From: Cristatella mucedo
Lineage: Eukaryota; Bryozoa; Phylactolaemata; Cristatellidae
Direction of reading: 5' to 3'
Assembly: GCA_009760855.2 (NCBI GenBank)
Contig: WPIO01000164.1
Location: forward strand, 552,001-616,000
Length of the DNA: 64,000 nucleotides
Below, in pieces: positions 32,650-44,579 of the stretch (its first letter is position 1; every line of letters begins with the position of its first letter). The translations under genes were made by a program, and so were the position numbers. The notes beneath the pieces were generated by a model, which worked only from the letters and a program-made list of their open reading frames with translations, searched no databases and was not told the origin of the DNA.

Positions 32650-32815
32650 CTTGCCGATTTAACAGCCTCTTTGTATAGCGACAGAAGAGCCTTTACGGCT
32701 ATCATTACCGCTTGCAGTGGCGATAAAGGATCACCCACCGAAGAATTCGAACCCACGACATCGGGACCGAGGTCGCGAAAGGCAGCCGCTTTACCTAGTG
32801 CGCCATCGCGACTTT
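32650..32815 (-). mobile_element. SINE-1, well-preserved copy
   Basis: The minus strand carries the A-box TGGCGCACTAGG (32805-32794) and B-box GGGTTCGAATTC (32754-32743), spaced as in a tRNA gene. A body follows, ending GAGGCTGTTAAATCGGCAAGTAT. The internal pol III promoter structure marks it as tRNA-derived. Confidence 0.85.
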
Positions 32816-34064
32816 AGTTTGGACGCTCCGTCATTGTCGTAGCTCTCACTTCTAGGGAAATGCAACAGACGAAGTCGACGTCGTCTCGGCTTTTCCGTTG
32901 TTCCTTGAGTGCTTTGTGTTTGCACCTTTGAATGATTTAGTGCCTGTTCATAGTCAGAAGTGTTACTAACTGGTCGGTTCGATTGTCTTCTTGGTTTCGC
33001 TGGAACGCTAGCCTAAGCATGACCCTTTATTTTTTCTCTTTTGCCTGTCAGAACTAACCAAATTGGCATCGACTCTCGTGAAGGCAGATGTAAAGCACCT
33101 CGATACTGGCTGACTTGTCATAGAGCAACATAAAAACGACCTATTACTGCTCCTATTATTTCTTCAGCCTACAGGTGTTCTATTTGCACACTTTGCTGAC
33201 ACAAAGCATCTCATAGTTTTGCAAACACAGCTGAGTCATCCCCTTGGAGCCACGACAGCCATGGCCGAGGCCAGGCCGAAAAAACGTGTGGGTCGGATGC
33301 CGACAGCATTAGCCGTAAGCATGGCGGGGCTAAGCTCTGCGTTCGGATGCAGACGGCACCAACGGGAATCGCCTCGGGGCACGCTCTGCGTTCGGATGCG
33401 GGACCGAGTTTTCTAGGCTCACGTCAATGCTTCAAAGGCATTATTATATTTTCAAAGGCACTATTAAAAATCGGTTCCTCTGGCTTTACTTTTCCGTAGC
33501 TTCACCAGAGATGCCATACCGAGGGTATGTTGCTGGAGGGGCCGACTGTGCACCTCATCAAGCAAAGCCGCTTGTCAATGGAAGCCCGGGTCAACTAGAG
33601 TGTATCTGCTAAGTCTGTTAAGTTTTAGAGAGCAGGGCAGTTCCCGAAACGAGAAAAGGCAGTCAAATGAGTGCAGAGCAGAAGGCAGTACCGGCTGCCA
33701 GTCATCCAGCTGCCAATGATTGGCGGCGCTCACTCGAAACTCTTGACGCGACAAATTGCTGCTCACTGAGTAGCAGGCCGTACCCTGCGAGGGCTAGAGG
33801 CTACACGGATTATTGGCTTATGAAGGAAACTCTGCGGCGTCAAAGCTATCCACCCGGCCGGGCTTGTGTCGCTGAGGCTGCCTGAAAAGAGTGGCGGCCG
33901 GGTAGATCGGGCGAGGATCGAGAGCGAAGGCATTCAGGACCTCCGGCGGTAGCTCGGATGATCATTCCAGCCGGCAGAACTGCCATGTCTGGCAAGACCA
34001 GTCTCCTCTACTGCTTGCTTTCCAGGCGAGGAATCCAAGCATTTGGCGAATAATAATGATAGCA
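32816..34064. other. Unassigned intergenic region
   Basis: Includes a direct repeat of CTCTGCGTTCGGATGC at 33336 and 33382 and a GC-rich segment at 33780-33980. Open frames here lack domain evidence. Confidence 0.35.
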
Positions 34065-34125
34065 ATAATAATAACGGCTATATACTTGCATAGCGCCCTT
34101 GGATAACTTGATCTCTTTCTAGGCG
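34065..34125 (-). mobile_element. LINE-A/SINE-2 tail fragment
   Basis: AATAATAATAACGG, then GCATAGCGCCCTTGGATAAC and ATCTCTTTCTAGGCG. Confidence 0.6.
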
Positions 34126-34334
34126 AGGGTCAATGTCAACAAACTTTAAGGTCGCACCTGAAAAATCGGAATAGGAGTAATTTTAGAATTAACTCAATTG
34201 CCTACAAATATTAATGTGCTTGCCGTGGTAATCTTTCCTAAGAATTTTATACACTATGTATACTCGTATTAAATTCGGGTTTTACATTTAGGGACAGCTC
34301 AAGTGATAAGCTATTATCATATTTTTCTTTGGTC

Positions 34335-34670
34335 CCAGCCTAACTATTAGATCTACTCCCCCACCAGGTTAAGCATCGCACCATCCGCTTTTCGGAATCT
34401 AACTGTTTAACTATACCTCGTACAAACCTCATATCCTTTGGAGACCATGCCTAAAGTTCGTTTTTTCTTCCGGAGCCTGGAACTCACTTATCGGAGCATT
34501 TAGTGGATCTATCTGCGTGATTCGTCATTTACGTGCTGACACTGTGCATGCTGCAACCATATTTGCATGCTGATCCTGCGCATGTCACCCATAATCATGT
34601 TGTGCTTGCTGTCGTTAAGCATGCTAAAACTCACCATTCGATCGTGCTGTCACTTAACCTATCCTTATAT
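34335..34670 (+). mobile_element. LINE-A C-terminal remnant and partial 3' UTR
   Basis: ATCTACTCCCCCACCAGGTT, TACCTCGTACAAACCTCATATCC, GTGATTCGTCATTTACGTGC. The hairpin is lost. Confidence 0.7.
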
Positions 34671-35534
34671 GTCAAACTCGAATGTACCCGCCATTAAGTA
34701 TAAACCTCTGAGGTGAGATTATAACGGCAAGGACATTATTTATTGAAGCCAGTTGAGTTAATTCTAAAATTACTCCTACTAAGATTTGTTTCTGGTACGT
34801 CCTTAAAGTTTTGCACCGTAAGTCTGTTTCAAGCTTTTAACCCACATCATTCATGCATCCGATTTTTTCTCTCAGCAATCACTACATTGATAAGATCAAC
34901 AGATTGTCTCTACGGAAGTACCATAATTACGCAACTGTCCAAACTGTCGAGGTGCATTACAAATGCAATAATTCAGTTTAAATTAAATTACCAACTAAAT
35001 TTTCTAAACATTTTTCAGTGTTTATTTCATGCATACCTAGCCTTAAACTTCACAGAGCCATATTTTTACTAATTTAAGCAAGAAATTGTGTCATACCGTA
35101 AGATGGACCCTTGTATCACGTCGAAAGATGGCACACCTCCGTCAAGTGGCAAGATGGCATAGCGTTGTCTTCCGTGATAGATCTACCATGACTCAGGCAA
35201 GCGAGTCCACCGGCAGTGAGCTGCTCATTGGCAGTAAGCTGAAATTACGGTAGAATAGCTAAATAATACTCTAAGCCAAAGCGGCCTCCGGCTAATATTA
35301 ATATAAACAGCTGTAAAATTTACTTTTAGCAAGAGTACACAAGTAGAAAGGCATTTGAATAGATATGCTATTTGACGAAACAAATAAATTTAAGATGAGT
35401 TTTGGGACTTTTGGAAGGGAATTTTTATTATCGGTAGAAGGAAAAAATATTTGGAACTGTAACTGCAAACGACCTGCGGAATTTTTCCATAGTCGGAAGC
35501 TATCAGATAGACTCTTCTGTAATACTAATAGTAA
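34671..35534. other. Unassigned intergenic region
   Basis: AT-rich. The frame at 34743-35072 (plus) has no recognisable domain. Confidence 0.35.
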
Positions 35535-35905
35535 ATCTGATATAGCGCCCTCGGAGAACCCCGTCTCTTTCTAGGCACTTTAAATTTGCTGCAAAGGAAG
35601 CACAATCGAATGGTTAATGGTAGCATGCTCAATAAACAGCAAGAATGACTGGTTAGGGGTGACATGCACAGGGCCAACATGCAAGTGTGGAAGTGGCATG
35701 CAAGTGGCAGCATGCACAGTGTCAACACACATAAGTACGTAACGACGAATCACAGGGACCCAGTAGATGCTGACCTAAATAGGTGCGCTTTTAGTTTCTT
35801 TTTAAATGTGGTCTAGTCAGGGGATATCGTGACGCAATTCGGAAGTAAGTTCCAGGCTTTGAGAGCATACGAACTAAAGGCATGGTCTCCAATGGATTTG
35901 AGGTC
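35535..35905 (-). mobile_element. LINE-A 3' UTR and extreme C-terminus
   Basis: Tail hairpin (AGCGCCCTCGG...CTTTCTAGGCACTTT), 3' UTR landmark AATGACTGGTTAGGGGTGACATGC and the C-terminal remnant end near GGATTTGAGG. Confidence 0.8.
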
Positions 35906-36659
35906 GGAAATAGTTAGTAAGTAAATGAGATAGAATGAATGTTGCTTTTAATATCTGAGGTCTATACGTTTTTAAGTAACACATTATTCCAGCAACTTTT
36001 AAAGAATATAACATATAAGAAAATGTATAAGAATATAGCCAGTGTCGCGTTTGCGAAACAATCAAAACTTTGCATTCAACCCTCAACTCTACCAGCAAAA
36101 TAGCTACTCTAGTTCACCTAGAAAATATGCGACGGCTACTCATTTTCAGATGTGATCCAAAGCACTTTTAGATAACAGATTTAATTTTAAATCAATACAA
36201 GGCTGCTAGCATACATATGGGAATCCCTTTAGGAATCGGAAGCAAAACTAGAGAAAAATGTAATCTCTAATAAATTATTTTTGACGAATTAACTGTTCTT
36301 TTATTGAACAAAACGTTGACTGTCAAAGTGGCAGAATAAAACGCATGCACCTGGCGCCGAATGCACAGGTCTGTTCAGCACACACGCATCGGCTGCTAAT
36401 AAAACTGGCTAGCTTGAACGTGGCATTTACACCACCTAAAGGCTTTCTGCAAGCCAAACCATTGAATATGATTTTTCAAGAAAGTTTGCATTTCTTCGCA
36501 TGCAACACTTCCGCCACCGACTGGCATAGTAGATTCCTGGATGCGTTAGCACCTGCCGCCGTCAAACGACAACGCTCTTTTTTCATTCGCAGATTTCCTT
36601 TCCTTAGGTTAGGAAAGCAATCTGGCGATATGCGAGTCCGCCGAGCAGCGATACAGCTC
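35906..36659. other. Unassigned intergenic region
   Basis: No gene supported; short frames only. Confidence 0.35.
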
Positions 36660-36960
36660 TGACCAGACCCAAACAGATCAGATGACAAACCATCTACTCT
36701 CCAACTGCCGACTATGGCACATCTTTTTCAGCGGTCCCGAGCTGCTACTTCTATGCTACTCACTACCTCAACTGCTCTCCTAACTTTGCTATGCTTCCAA
36801 CTTTCACTTTGTTGCGTGAGACGAAGTCTGTTGGCTACCGAATGCGTACCGAAAGCCGCTTAGGCTGTGAGTTGAGTGAGCTATTGCAAAACACTCCTGC
36901 GCAACACCCACATGGTCTTTATGACTTTGTGGAGTTACAGACGGAGACACATTACATTAA
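36660..36960 (+). mobile_element. LINE-B 3' UTR and terminus
   Basis: Runs from about ACTCTCCAACTGCCGACTAT to GTGGAGTTACAGACGGAGAC and ACATTACATT. It matches the end of the 24 kb LINE-B copy. Confidence 0.85.
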
Positions 36961-37789
36961 ATCACGCAGGTAGGCTTTCCTTCTACCGAAAAGCGATGCT
37001 TGTTGACGGTCTAGGTAAAAAATAACCTCTCCGAGTGAGGCAAAGTCGGCCATTTTAAGCAGAATTCAGGCTAGATGCGACTACTAGAAGTTTCAATTTT
37101 CACGATACACGATCGTATGTTATGACATCATTGACCGCTAATTACTAGAGTTCAGGAACCGCTAACGATATCTAGGCAGTTACAAACTGTTGTTACAGCG
37201 TGCAGATACTTCACAATGGCCTTCCATTAACCCGTTGATAGACCCGGTCACAACTGAAGCATCCGTTGAGATTGATCAGCAAGGTGGTCCCCTAAAAATA
37301 TTTGCGCAAAGCTATTTGAGGTCAGCCTTCGGTTACTTTAGGTCAGAAAAATAGCTGTTCCTGGTTATCGCTTAAGTACTTAATAGTTTGCAGTCAGGTG
37401 CTTTTACTCAAAACTTCTTGAGCAGCTGAACTCATCACCATAATTCTTTCGCAGCGAATCTGGCTTAGCATCAGCATCGGACCCTATGAACTCCACTTCC
37501 AAGGGCTTGAGAGTCACTTTCCCATGTCCTCATTTCACCCACTACGCCTCATGCTTAGCTTAGCTCTTCCATTTTTCTTTTTGCTCTACAACAGTTCATT
37601 ATATCTATATCTTGCTTGCTCAAAAGTTCCAGTCGGAATTCGGGACTATCCATTTCACAGACATTATTTAGTTGAAAGTTTACAATGACCTTCTGAGCAG
37701 CTGGTCAGGCACAGAGACGCTCGTAGCTAGCTTGCATCTGTCTCATGCACCATTTCACTCAATCAGCCAGCAGGTCCTTCTGTCACCAC
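36961..37789. other. Unassigned intergenic region
   Basis: May contain very diverged LINE sequence near 37460-37560. No firm call. Confidence 0.3.
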
Positions 37790-38200
37790 CTACTATGAAT
37801 CGCCGTCCTTTAAGTCTCAGCTGAAAATGCATCTGCTGTGAACCCAGTGAACTTGTCTACGGTGCAACCCTGCGTTTTGCACACTTGGCGGCTCATGGCT
37901 CAGTCCATGTCACTGATAAAATACACAACTAACTAATCGTCTCGGATTTCTGCTTGTGTGCTTTCTTTTTAGGGTGCTTTATCAAGTGCATTATTATTAT
38001 TATTATATTCTTTTGAATGTAGACCTAAGCATTATGCTTTGCGAAATTTCGCTGGCTGATCTAAAACCATAATACTTATGTCATTAACCTTCGGCTATTG
38101 CTTCCTTTACAGGAAGTTGTAGAGTGCCAGGATATATTTAGTTCTCTTTTGAGGACGCTGTGAAAACGACTCATTATCATTACAATAAATGACATTATCA
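37790..38200 (+). mobile_element. Diverged LINE-A-like 3' ends
   Basis: TTAAGTCTCAGCTGAAAATG..., then GGGTGCTTTATCAAGTGCA with ATTATTATTATTAT at 37970-38010. A second degraded tail (AGAGTGCCAGGATATATTTA...GAGGACGCTGTG) lies at 38120-38175. Confidence 0.55.
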
Positions 38201-38367
38201 GCGTCAGACATCGGCTTCTCGACTAGGCTATATCAATGGGCAATCGAGTAATACAAAAAGTTATTGTTGAGCAGCGAGTAGGTTTGGGCGCGGAACCGAG
38301 AACCTGGACTTACATTGCGTCGTCTGTTAGTTGTGCTTCCGTGAACAAGTAATGGCAAAGGACTCAC

Positions 38368-38532
38368 TTTCACGAAAAAACTCCACGCTTCCCGAACGAC
38401 CATTGTGCCACAGTTTCTTTCCGAGAAATCGGTGCTTTTGGAAGCAATCACCAGGAACGATAGCTGTGCAATCGTTTTGGACTTTTTGCCTATTGCAGAC
38501 GCAGGGAGCTGGCTGCAGTGAGATGACACATT
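38368..38532 (-). CDS. Possible orphan phase 1-1 exon, Cys-rich
   Basis: The acceptor-like TTCGTTCCTAATTAAAAG and the strong donor GAAA|GTGAGT bound a 165-nt open frame, divisible by three and phase 1-1. It reads CVISLQPAPCVCNRQK, QNDCTAIVPGDCFQKH, RSGSVEFFRE. Cysteine spacing suggests a small extracellular module but fits no family I recognise. It lies between the EFHB stop and the modular gene start on the same strand. It could be a chance open stretch. Confidence 0.25.
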
Positions 38533-39018
38533 CTTTTAATTAGGAACGAAAAAAGGAGCTTTGCGAGCTCTGCCAGCATTTCTAAGTAATGTACAAGCCA
38601 CTACCGCAGGTTAGCCGGTGCAGCGGCAGATGCAAAGTAAACAGAGGGCTTGACGTTTTTTCACTAACACCCAGTCCAAGAACAGCATCGCTCGCATCCG
38701 CTGAAGCTAGCCGACAGAAACAGTAGAGGCAACTGCATACTGCAGCTCGCTTTTAAGCCAGCTGCTGCACATATCAAGTCAAGTTCGCATTGCTGCTCGT
38801 TGCCACGGCTTAGGCAACTGCCTCAATTGTCGTATAACGCGCCATTTCACGTGCGCCACTGGTTGTGATCCTAGAGCCACTAGACTAAGCTCTTCCTTTC
38901 AGTCCGTCCCCGACGGGCTCTTAGACCATTTGGCCCCCGTGGGTGGCTGTTGTGAGTCACTGCGTCTCGACGAGCATGAAGTCTTGGCCGCAAAATGTCA
39001 AAAGTCGTCCAAGAGGAT

Positions 39019-39213
39019 CTAAGCAACTGCGAGCTTTGACATCGGTTGAGTCTCGAGCTGCTGCAACTTCTTTGCCTGAATTTCGTCCAAGATGCTGCGA
39101 AAAGACTCCACGCTGACATACCCCTTAGGATGCAGGGCCGCAGCCTTCTCATAGAGAGTGTCGAAGCTGTCCAACGTCATTTCTACTCCGATGCTCGTGA
39201 ATAGCTCTCGTAT
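39019..39213 (-). CDS. EFHB: EFHB last exon (C-terminus)
   Basis: The acceptor GATACTTTCAG-like site (TTTCAG at 39219-39214) opens in phase 0: IRELFTSIGVEMTLDSFD, TLYEKAAALHPKGYVSVE, SFRSILDEIQAKK, and the frame ends at TAG (39021-39019). This is the C-terminal EF-hand-like segment of EFHB (also named CFAP21), an axonemal microtubule inner protein of motile cilia. The helix-loop-helix resembles an EF-hand, but the loop (A-L-H-P-K-G-Y-V) is degenerate and should not bind calcium. The exon joins in phase to the exon at 41198-41379. Confidence 0.85.
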   Translation of the reverse strand: MRELFTSIGVEMTLDSFDTLYEKAAALHPKGYVSVESFRSILDEIQAKKLQQLETQPMSKLAVA

Positions 39214-39764
39214 CTGAAAGTGGTAAAATCAACTTCCTGTGGGAGTCTACTCAAACGCAGCACATCTCCACCATTGTATATAACGGGTGCTCGTAGACAA
39301 AACTTTAAAATAGATTCTCAGCGTATAGACTCAAATAATGCCCATATTCGCTTGCTCTTTTAGTTCAGGGATAGACACGCTGGTAAGTAACAGCATGGTA
39401 TTAAACAAAGCAATAGAGATAGAATTAAAACGCAGCTGCAGAAAACAGTAGAAGCAGGAATAAATTTGCTGTCTTGGATTTTGGTAGCAAAGTGCATAAG
39501 CAGATCCATGTGCCGGAGGACTCAAAAACCTGACTGGCCGTTGTCGACATCATGGTTAGTCAGCAGTCAACCTTTATAATTTGTGCGCTAGGCAATTTAT
39601 CATCACTGGAAATCTTTCAGTGTGCCCAGTATTTCTTAGTCCCTGTGCTGCTGACTTTTGCGCTACGCAAACGAATTATTTGACTTAAAAGCCTCAGCAG
39701 TGCCGTTATAAAAGCGCTATGCGCAAGCCGCGGAAGGGGCTGAGCAGTGTGCAAAGCAGCTACC

Positions 39765-39955
39765 TCGACTTCCCTTCTGACACGGCTGTGCTTCTCACTT
39801 TCGCTTTGTTGCGGGAGGTTAAGTGTGCTGGCTACCTTGTGCGTACCAAAAGCCCCTTAGGCTTTGAGTGCGCCATAGAAAGCTCTCCTGTAAATTCGCG
39901 TAACTCTCACTTAGTCTTTATGGCTTTTCGGAGTTACAGACGGAGGTAAATTACA
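39765..39955 (+). mobile_element. LINE-B terminus
   Basis: GACACGGCTGTGCTTCTCAC, CTTTGTTGCGGGAGGTTAAG, TTTCGGAGTTACAGACGGAGG. Lies in the last EFHB intron. Confidence 0.8.
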
Positions 39956-39984
39956 TAACGGCCACACCACTTCGAGGAAAAGCC

Positions 39985-40095
39985 TTTGATAGCATTCGAT
40001 CGTGCTGCTTTTGCAGCAAATGTAAATTGCCTAGAAAGAGATTGAGTCCTCTGAAGGCGCTACATCAAATGTACAATTATTATCAGTATTATAGC
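39985..40095 (+). mobile_element. LINE-A 3' tail fragment
   Basis: CATTCGATCGTGCTGC, AGCAAATGTAAATTGCCTAG and an ATTATTATCAGTATT tail. Confidence 0.78.
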
Positions 40096-40159
40096 CTCGA
40101 GGAAGATATCCATCTCCGTGCCTGCTGGCTTTTGACGCTTGCTCCTGCATTCATAATTT

Positions 40160-40345
40160 ATTTCGCCGCCCTGGTTTGGCCCAGTGACTACGGTGCTCGC
40201 CTTTAACGACCGAGGTCAATGTGTTCACCTTTACAATCGAGGTCGTTCGCTAAGGCCCTGCTTCATATGTGAAGCGCCTGGCTAGAGATTCAGTTCTCTT
40301 CGGGTGCGAAGCAAGCAAATCAAGTGTAATAAATTTATTTTTATT
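40160..40345 (+). mobile_element. SINE-2
   Basis: The A-box region is TTTGGCCCAGTGACTACGGTGCTCG. A degenerate middle has duplicated CGAGGTC units. The tail is GAAGCGCCTGGCTAGAGATT...CTCTTCGGGTGC. Confidence 0.7.
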
Positions 40346-41197
40346 GATGGGCTTCAGAACAAGTCGCGACTAAAGCACATCAAGATTTAAATTTGTAAAT
40401 CTCACCGAAATCCCTTCTATCATGGATATCAGTACTTTAGCCCCACGAAGCATTGTTCAGATGGCAATTTGGAGACTAAATTTTGATACTTTCTGATTTT
40501 GCAGACTGATTTTGTGAGCCAGTTTGCTGAGAAACCGATTTGCCCATCATCTATCTGCTCACGTAACCTACATGGTTTGATGAAGCTAAACTACATCTTT
40601 ACAATTAGTTGAGAAAGAAATGCTGCAAACCGTGATTCGCAGCTGTTTCCTTTTTTTTCGTCAATCACGCTATAGCTTGCGCAAAATTAGGATGATTGAA
40701 TGGATGATCAAACAGATGATTGAACAGCATCATTAGTCACCGGGCTCAAGAGCCGCATGGCGACCGTCGCCGTTTCTTGCCACTTTTTCTTCTTGACTCG
40801 AGCCGACGACTTGAATTACCAAGTGTAAACCACTTCACCCCACATAGAGATTCGATTCCCTTCAACCGCAATAAAAACTGCTCATTACTATTACTGCTAC
40901 TTTTGAGCTTAGATCAGGGTGTGAGCACAGCCCTGCGCTAAGATGCGGAAAGGCAGTGTACATATTCATTGGGCTTTTAATTGTGTAATTATTAGGAAAA
41001 TTGGCAACATGGAGACAACATGGAGCAACATATAGACAGCATAAATCAACATTGAGACCAACTAGAGCAACATAAAGACCCGTCATGGATGAGCCTGGGC
41101 CTCTGCAGCTTTCCGTTATATTGTGTTTTCATATTTTGTATTATATTTTCATTGTACGTTGTAGATTGCATTTCAGTGTATATTACATTGTACTTAC
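40346..41197. other. EFHB intron sequence
   Basis: Contains ACATGGAGACAACATGGAGC near 41010, a short direct repeat. No exon seen. Confidence 0.4.
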
Positions 41198-41379
41198 CTC
41201 TTCTCTGTTCCTTGGCAGTAAGAAATCCTTTTCTCCCACTCCAAGATTCGAGTACACGGACGGATTTACCAGTGCGCCGGCATTTGGTTCGTCTCCATAG
41301 TTCTTGTGGTCGCTTATGCTTTTGAAACGAGGAGCTGGTAAGTCGTACCTCACAGTGGGTACGCCGTAACACCGGAAAT
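41198..41379 (-). CDS. EFHB: EFHB internal exon
   Basis: Phase 1 in (acceptor AATGTTTGTAG), phase 0 out (donor GAGGAG|GTAAGT style, GAG|GTAAGT). The frame reads FRCYGVPTVRYDLPAPRF, SISDHKNYGDEPNAGALV, VGEKDFLLPRNREE. The YGVPT.R.D.PAP...S...NYG motif series is characteristic of EFHB between its paired EF-hands and the C-terminus. The 182-nt length is consistent with both neighbours. Confidence 0.92.
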
Positions 41380-41579
41380 CTACAAACATTGTATTAGCAG
41401 CAAGCTTCAGACACTCTTAAATAGGCGTGCCTTCCATAGCGAACATTAAAAGAACAGAAACCAGTAGCGAGGATACAATGGTCAGCTAAAGCCAAATGTT
41501 TAATGGTGGCTAATAAATTTACAGCAATGACGAGGTGACTTCGGCACTCGGAATGTTCTGTTTCGCTTGGTTACCTTAC

Positions 41580-41919
41580 CTTTCGTGCTCAGCCCACCGA
41601 CAACTGCATTAATCATAGCCGAGCTGGTTCGGTGGCCTCCAATGGCGCCATCGATCTGCTTGTTCACCCGACGAGTTTTGGCCTCCTTGACAACGGTCAC
41701 CGTGGTGTCTGGGTCAGCAGACTCCTTGGTGCTGACCTCGACAACACCACTAGGTAAGTTATAGTTGAGGAAATTGGCGAACGTCAAGTAGTTAATTGAC
41801 CCTTCGGTATCGACGTCGCAGTATTCCATCACCTGCGCCAGTAACTCAGCTTCAGCTGGCAATCCGAATTGGTAGCAGACAGTGGCCAGGTTATCCACTG
41901 TTATTTTCCCGCTGCCGGA
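41580..41919 (-). CDS. EFHB: EFHB internal exon with EF-hands
   Basis: Acceptor TAATTTGTAG (phase 0), donor AAAG|GTAAGG (phase 1), 340 nt. The frame begins SGSGKITVDNLATVCYQF, completing the first EF-hand begun in the upstream exon (FYDK). It continues LLAQVMEYCDVDTEGSIN, YLTFANFLNY, the second EF-hand. Both loops keep the Gly at position 6 and Ile at 8, but position 12 is Asn in the first and Thr in the second instead of the usual acidic residue, so calcium binding may be weak. The rest is a linker (RRVNKQIDGAIGGHRTSSAM) leading to the next exon. Confidence 0.92.
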
Positions 41920-42080
41920 CTACAAATTACAATCTATGCATTAACCATTGATCCCCTTAATACTTTTTGCTAAGAGCAGCTGTTTATCACCGAAATCAGC
42001 TAGACAACACCGATCCATATACAGCTAACTTTCTGCATCATGCACCGTTTTCGTTAGGATTCCATGTATAGGTAAATACA

Positions 42081-42404
<324 letters not shown>

Positions 42405-42500
42405 TTTCTCCGTATGTAACAGCACAAAGCCGCTGGCACTAAGTTGGCTTTACGCTCGCGATTTTTCTATTGAAAACTCAGTGCATATGGGTTTCGATGC
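42405..42500 (-). mobile_element. LINE-B terminus fragment
   Basis: GTTTCTCCGTATGTAACAGC, ACAAAGCCGC and TTTACGCTCGCGATTTTTCTATT match the minus-strand LINE-B end. It sits immediately beside the TA repeat. Confidence 0.65.
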
Positions 42501-42744
42501 TTATACCTTAGCAAAAAGCTTGTTGTTAAAAAAGTTATTTCTACTTTTGAGTAAGCCAGAAGCTCTTTATTCAGTGTACACAGCCTTTTTCAGCCCAGAC
42601 CGCTGCTTTAGTAACAGTGATGGGTAGCTTTTGCCCCCACCCTAACCCCTCCTCCCCTATCCTTGAGACTTTAAAAAATGAAAAGCGACTTTATTACCAT
42701 AAATTGTTACCATCTCTCTCATTTCCTTAATATACCATGAAAAT

Positions 42745-42895
42745 ATAATTCATTTTTATAGCGCCGTTAGATAGTTTAATCTCGATTCAGGCGCTTCACA
42801 TGTGCCACGGGGCTCGAGCCAATGACCTAGGCCATCACATACATCTTGACCTTCGTTCGAGGTAAGAACCTGCTGAGCCAAACCAGCACCTCAAC
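42745..42895 (-). mobile_element. SINE-2
   Basis: Tail AGCGCCGTTAGATAGTTTAATC, GGCGCTTCACATGTGCC, head GGGGCTCGAGCC and GAACCTGCTGAGCCAAACCAG (minus orientation). Confidence 0.72.
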
Positions 42896-43074
42896 TACAA
42901 CGAAAACTGGCTCCACTAAGTTCTTAATTAGTGCCGTCAAGCAAACATAAAGATAATCTGCATCAGTTTTTTCCGATATGCAATTTTTCGGGGAATTATG
43001 AAGGATTAATCTAAAACAAGCTAGTGCACGCTGTTTTGAAGGAAACGTCTCTGTAGTTTTATAGGTTTACGAAG

Positions 43075-43162
43075 TCACTCATTGCCTTGATATGCTTGTT
43101 TTTTTGGGGCATGCTACCACTAACCATTCAATCACGCTTCTTTTTCAGGCAAAGTGAAGTGC

Positions 43163-43208
<46 letters not shown>

Positions 43209-43260
43209 AGTTCTCTGAGATGGCTATATCAAATTTTTTATTATTGTTGCTATTATTATT
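43075..43260 (+). mobile_element. LINE-A tail whose hairpin has expanded to (GA)n
   Basis: 3' UTR landmarks (GCATGCTACCACTAACCATTC) and TTTTTCAGGCAAAGTGAAGTGC precede a (AG)n run at 43165-43205. The normal GATTGAGTTCTCTGAGATGGC and an ATTATTATTATTA tail follow. The run replaces CTAGAAAGAG of the hairpin. Located in the EFHB intron next to the 43386-43608 exon. Confidence 0.85.
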
Positions 43261-43385
43261 ATTATTAATGCTGCTTTGCCGAACCAGTACTTTAAAGAGC
43301 ATGAGCTTTGACCTAAAACTCTTAAGATTTTTAGCCCGCTGACATCGGCTCTGTCACAAGCCATCACATGGATGCTTTGACTCAC

Positions 43386-43608
43386 TTTGTCATAGAATTG
43401 GAAGGCATGGAGCAAGTTATCAAAGCTCTGAAAGTTAGCTTTCTTGAGTTGATGTCGAAGTGCAGCCACTGCACCTCTTTGATGGTCAAGGCCACGTAGG
43501 TACGCCCCTCTGCCTCTCTGGTGAATGAGATCACCGGCTCCGTATTCGTCAGGCTTCACAAGAGCTCCAAACGTATGGTCTTCGCTGATCTTCATCGTTT
43601 CCTTGATC
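43386..43608 (-). CDS. EFHB: EFHB internal exon
   Basis: Phase 2 in (acceptor TATTGAAG), phase 0 out (donor GACAAA|GTGAGT), 223 nt. The frame reads IKETMKISEDHTFGALVK, PDEYGAGDLIHQRGRGAY, LRGLDHQRGAVAALRHQL, FDNLLHAFQFYDK. The HTFG.LV.PDEYGAGDLIH block is a strong EFHB signature. The exon ends with the entering helix and first Asp-Lys of EF-hand 1; the loop continues in the next exon. Confidence 0.94.
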
Positions 43609-44180
43609 CTTCAATATAGAAATGCTTTGTATTGCTCTGTTATGCACTAAATAACTAGCAAAAGGATGTTTTATTCAAAAATTGCCTATTGCTTCATGCT
43701 TAATATAGTATCTGTGATGAATATTGCATAATCTTTCGGAATATGAGATATATCACATTCGAGCTATTGTATAACACAAGATCTCAGCTTTCTGTTCCGT
43801 TTTTAATAACTGATGTCGATTTTGATTCTGGCAGCAAACGCTATGCCTGGAAAATAAGGAAATTTCAGAGGGAATCGTTCGCGATGCTTCTACTACGATA
43901 AACAAAAATAAAAATGATCTGCATTTTTAGGGCTATGTAAATAACAGGACTAATAATGTTTGCGTACAGCATCCTAAGGAACTTAACCTCTCTTTAAGCG
44001 TTCTTTCACTCGCTGCAGCTACGCAGTGGTCTCATTCGATACAACACAGTGCTCCAGCAGTAAAACAAAATGATCGGCAAGTCGGCTTCCAACAGAACCT
44101 ATTGCGTGTTGATTTACAGAAATAGTATCGTGAACACAGTCTCACTCGGCAATGCAAAAAAACAACTCCACTACTACTAC

Positions 44181-44183
<3 letters not shown>
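43609..44183. other. EFHB intron sequence
   Basis: A degraded LINE/SINE tail (AGGAACTTAACCTCTCTTTAAGCG) may lie at 43975-44012. Nothing else supported. Confidence 0.35.
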
Positions 44184-44268
<85 letters not shown>

Positions 44269-44280
44269 CGCTCGCTCGCT
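44184..44280. repeat. (CT)n microsatellite ending in (GCTC)n
   Basis: About 80 bp of CT followed by GCTCGCTCGCTCGCT. Confidence 0.95.
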
Positions 44281-44579
44281 CTGTAAATATCAGCCTTTTT
44301 CATTTTACCAATTGGGTGACTCTAAGCATAATCTCGCAAGCATCAGATCAAAAAGACAGATTGTCAGCCTCAAAGAGATCCTCTAGCACTCTTTTTATTT
44401 GCCTATTGCCGACCTGAGGTAGGATTGGCCCATCGAGCAGCTGCTCCAAGCCTGGCTCTTCGTCGAGCCCGCCGTCGCTGCCAACGGTAGACAGTGAGCA
44501 AGCGAGCTTCAGTCGCATCCAGTGGCGAAATCTTCAAGCCGCTACTTTATTCACAGCGAAGTGGATCATAATGAGATGG

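Noticed and set aside
32754-32794. SINE-1 head as a functional tRNA gene
   Set aside because: It has A- and B-boxes but no complete cloverleaf ends, and is followed by a shared SINE body present in many copies.
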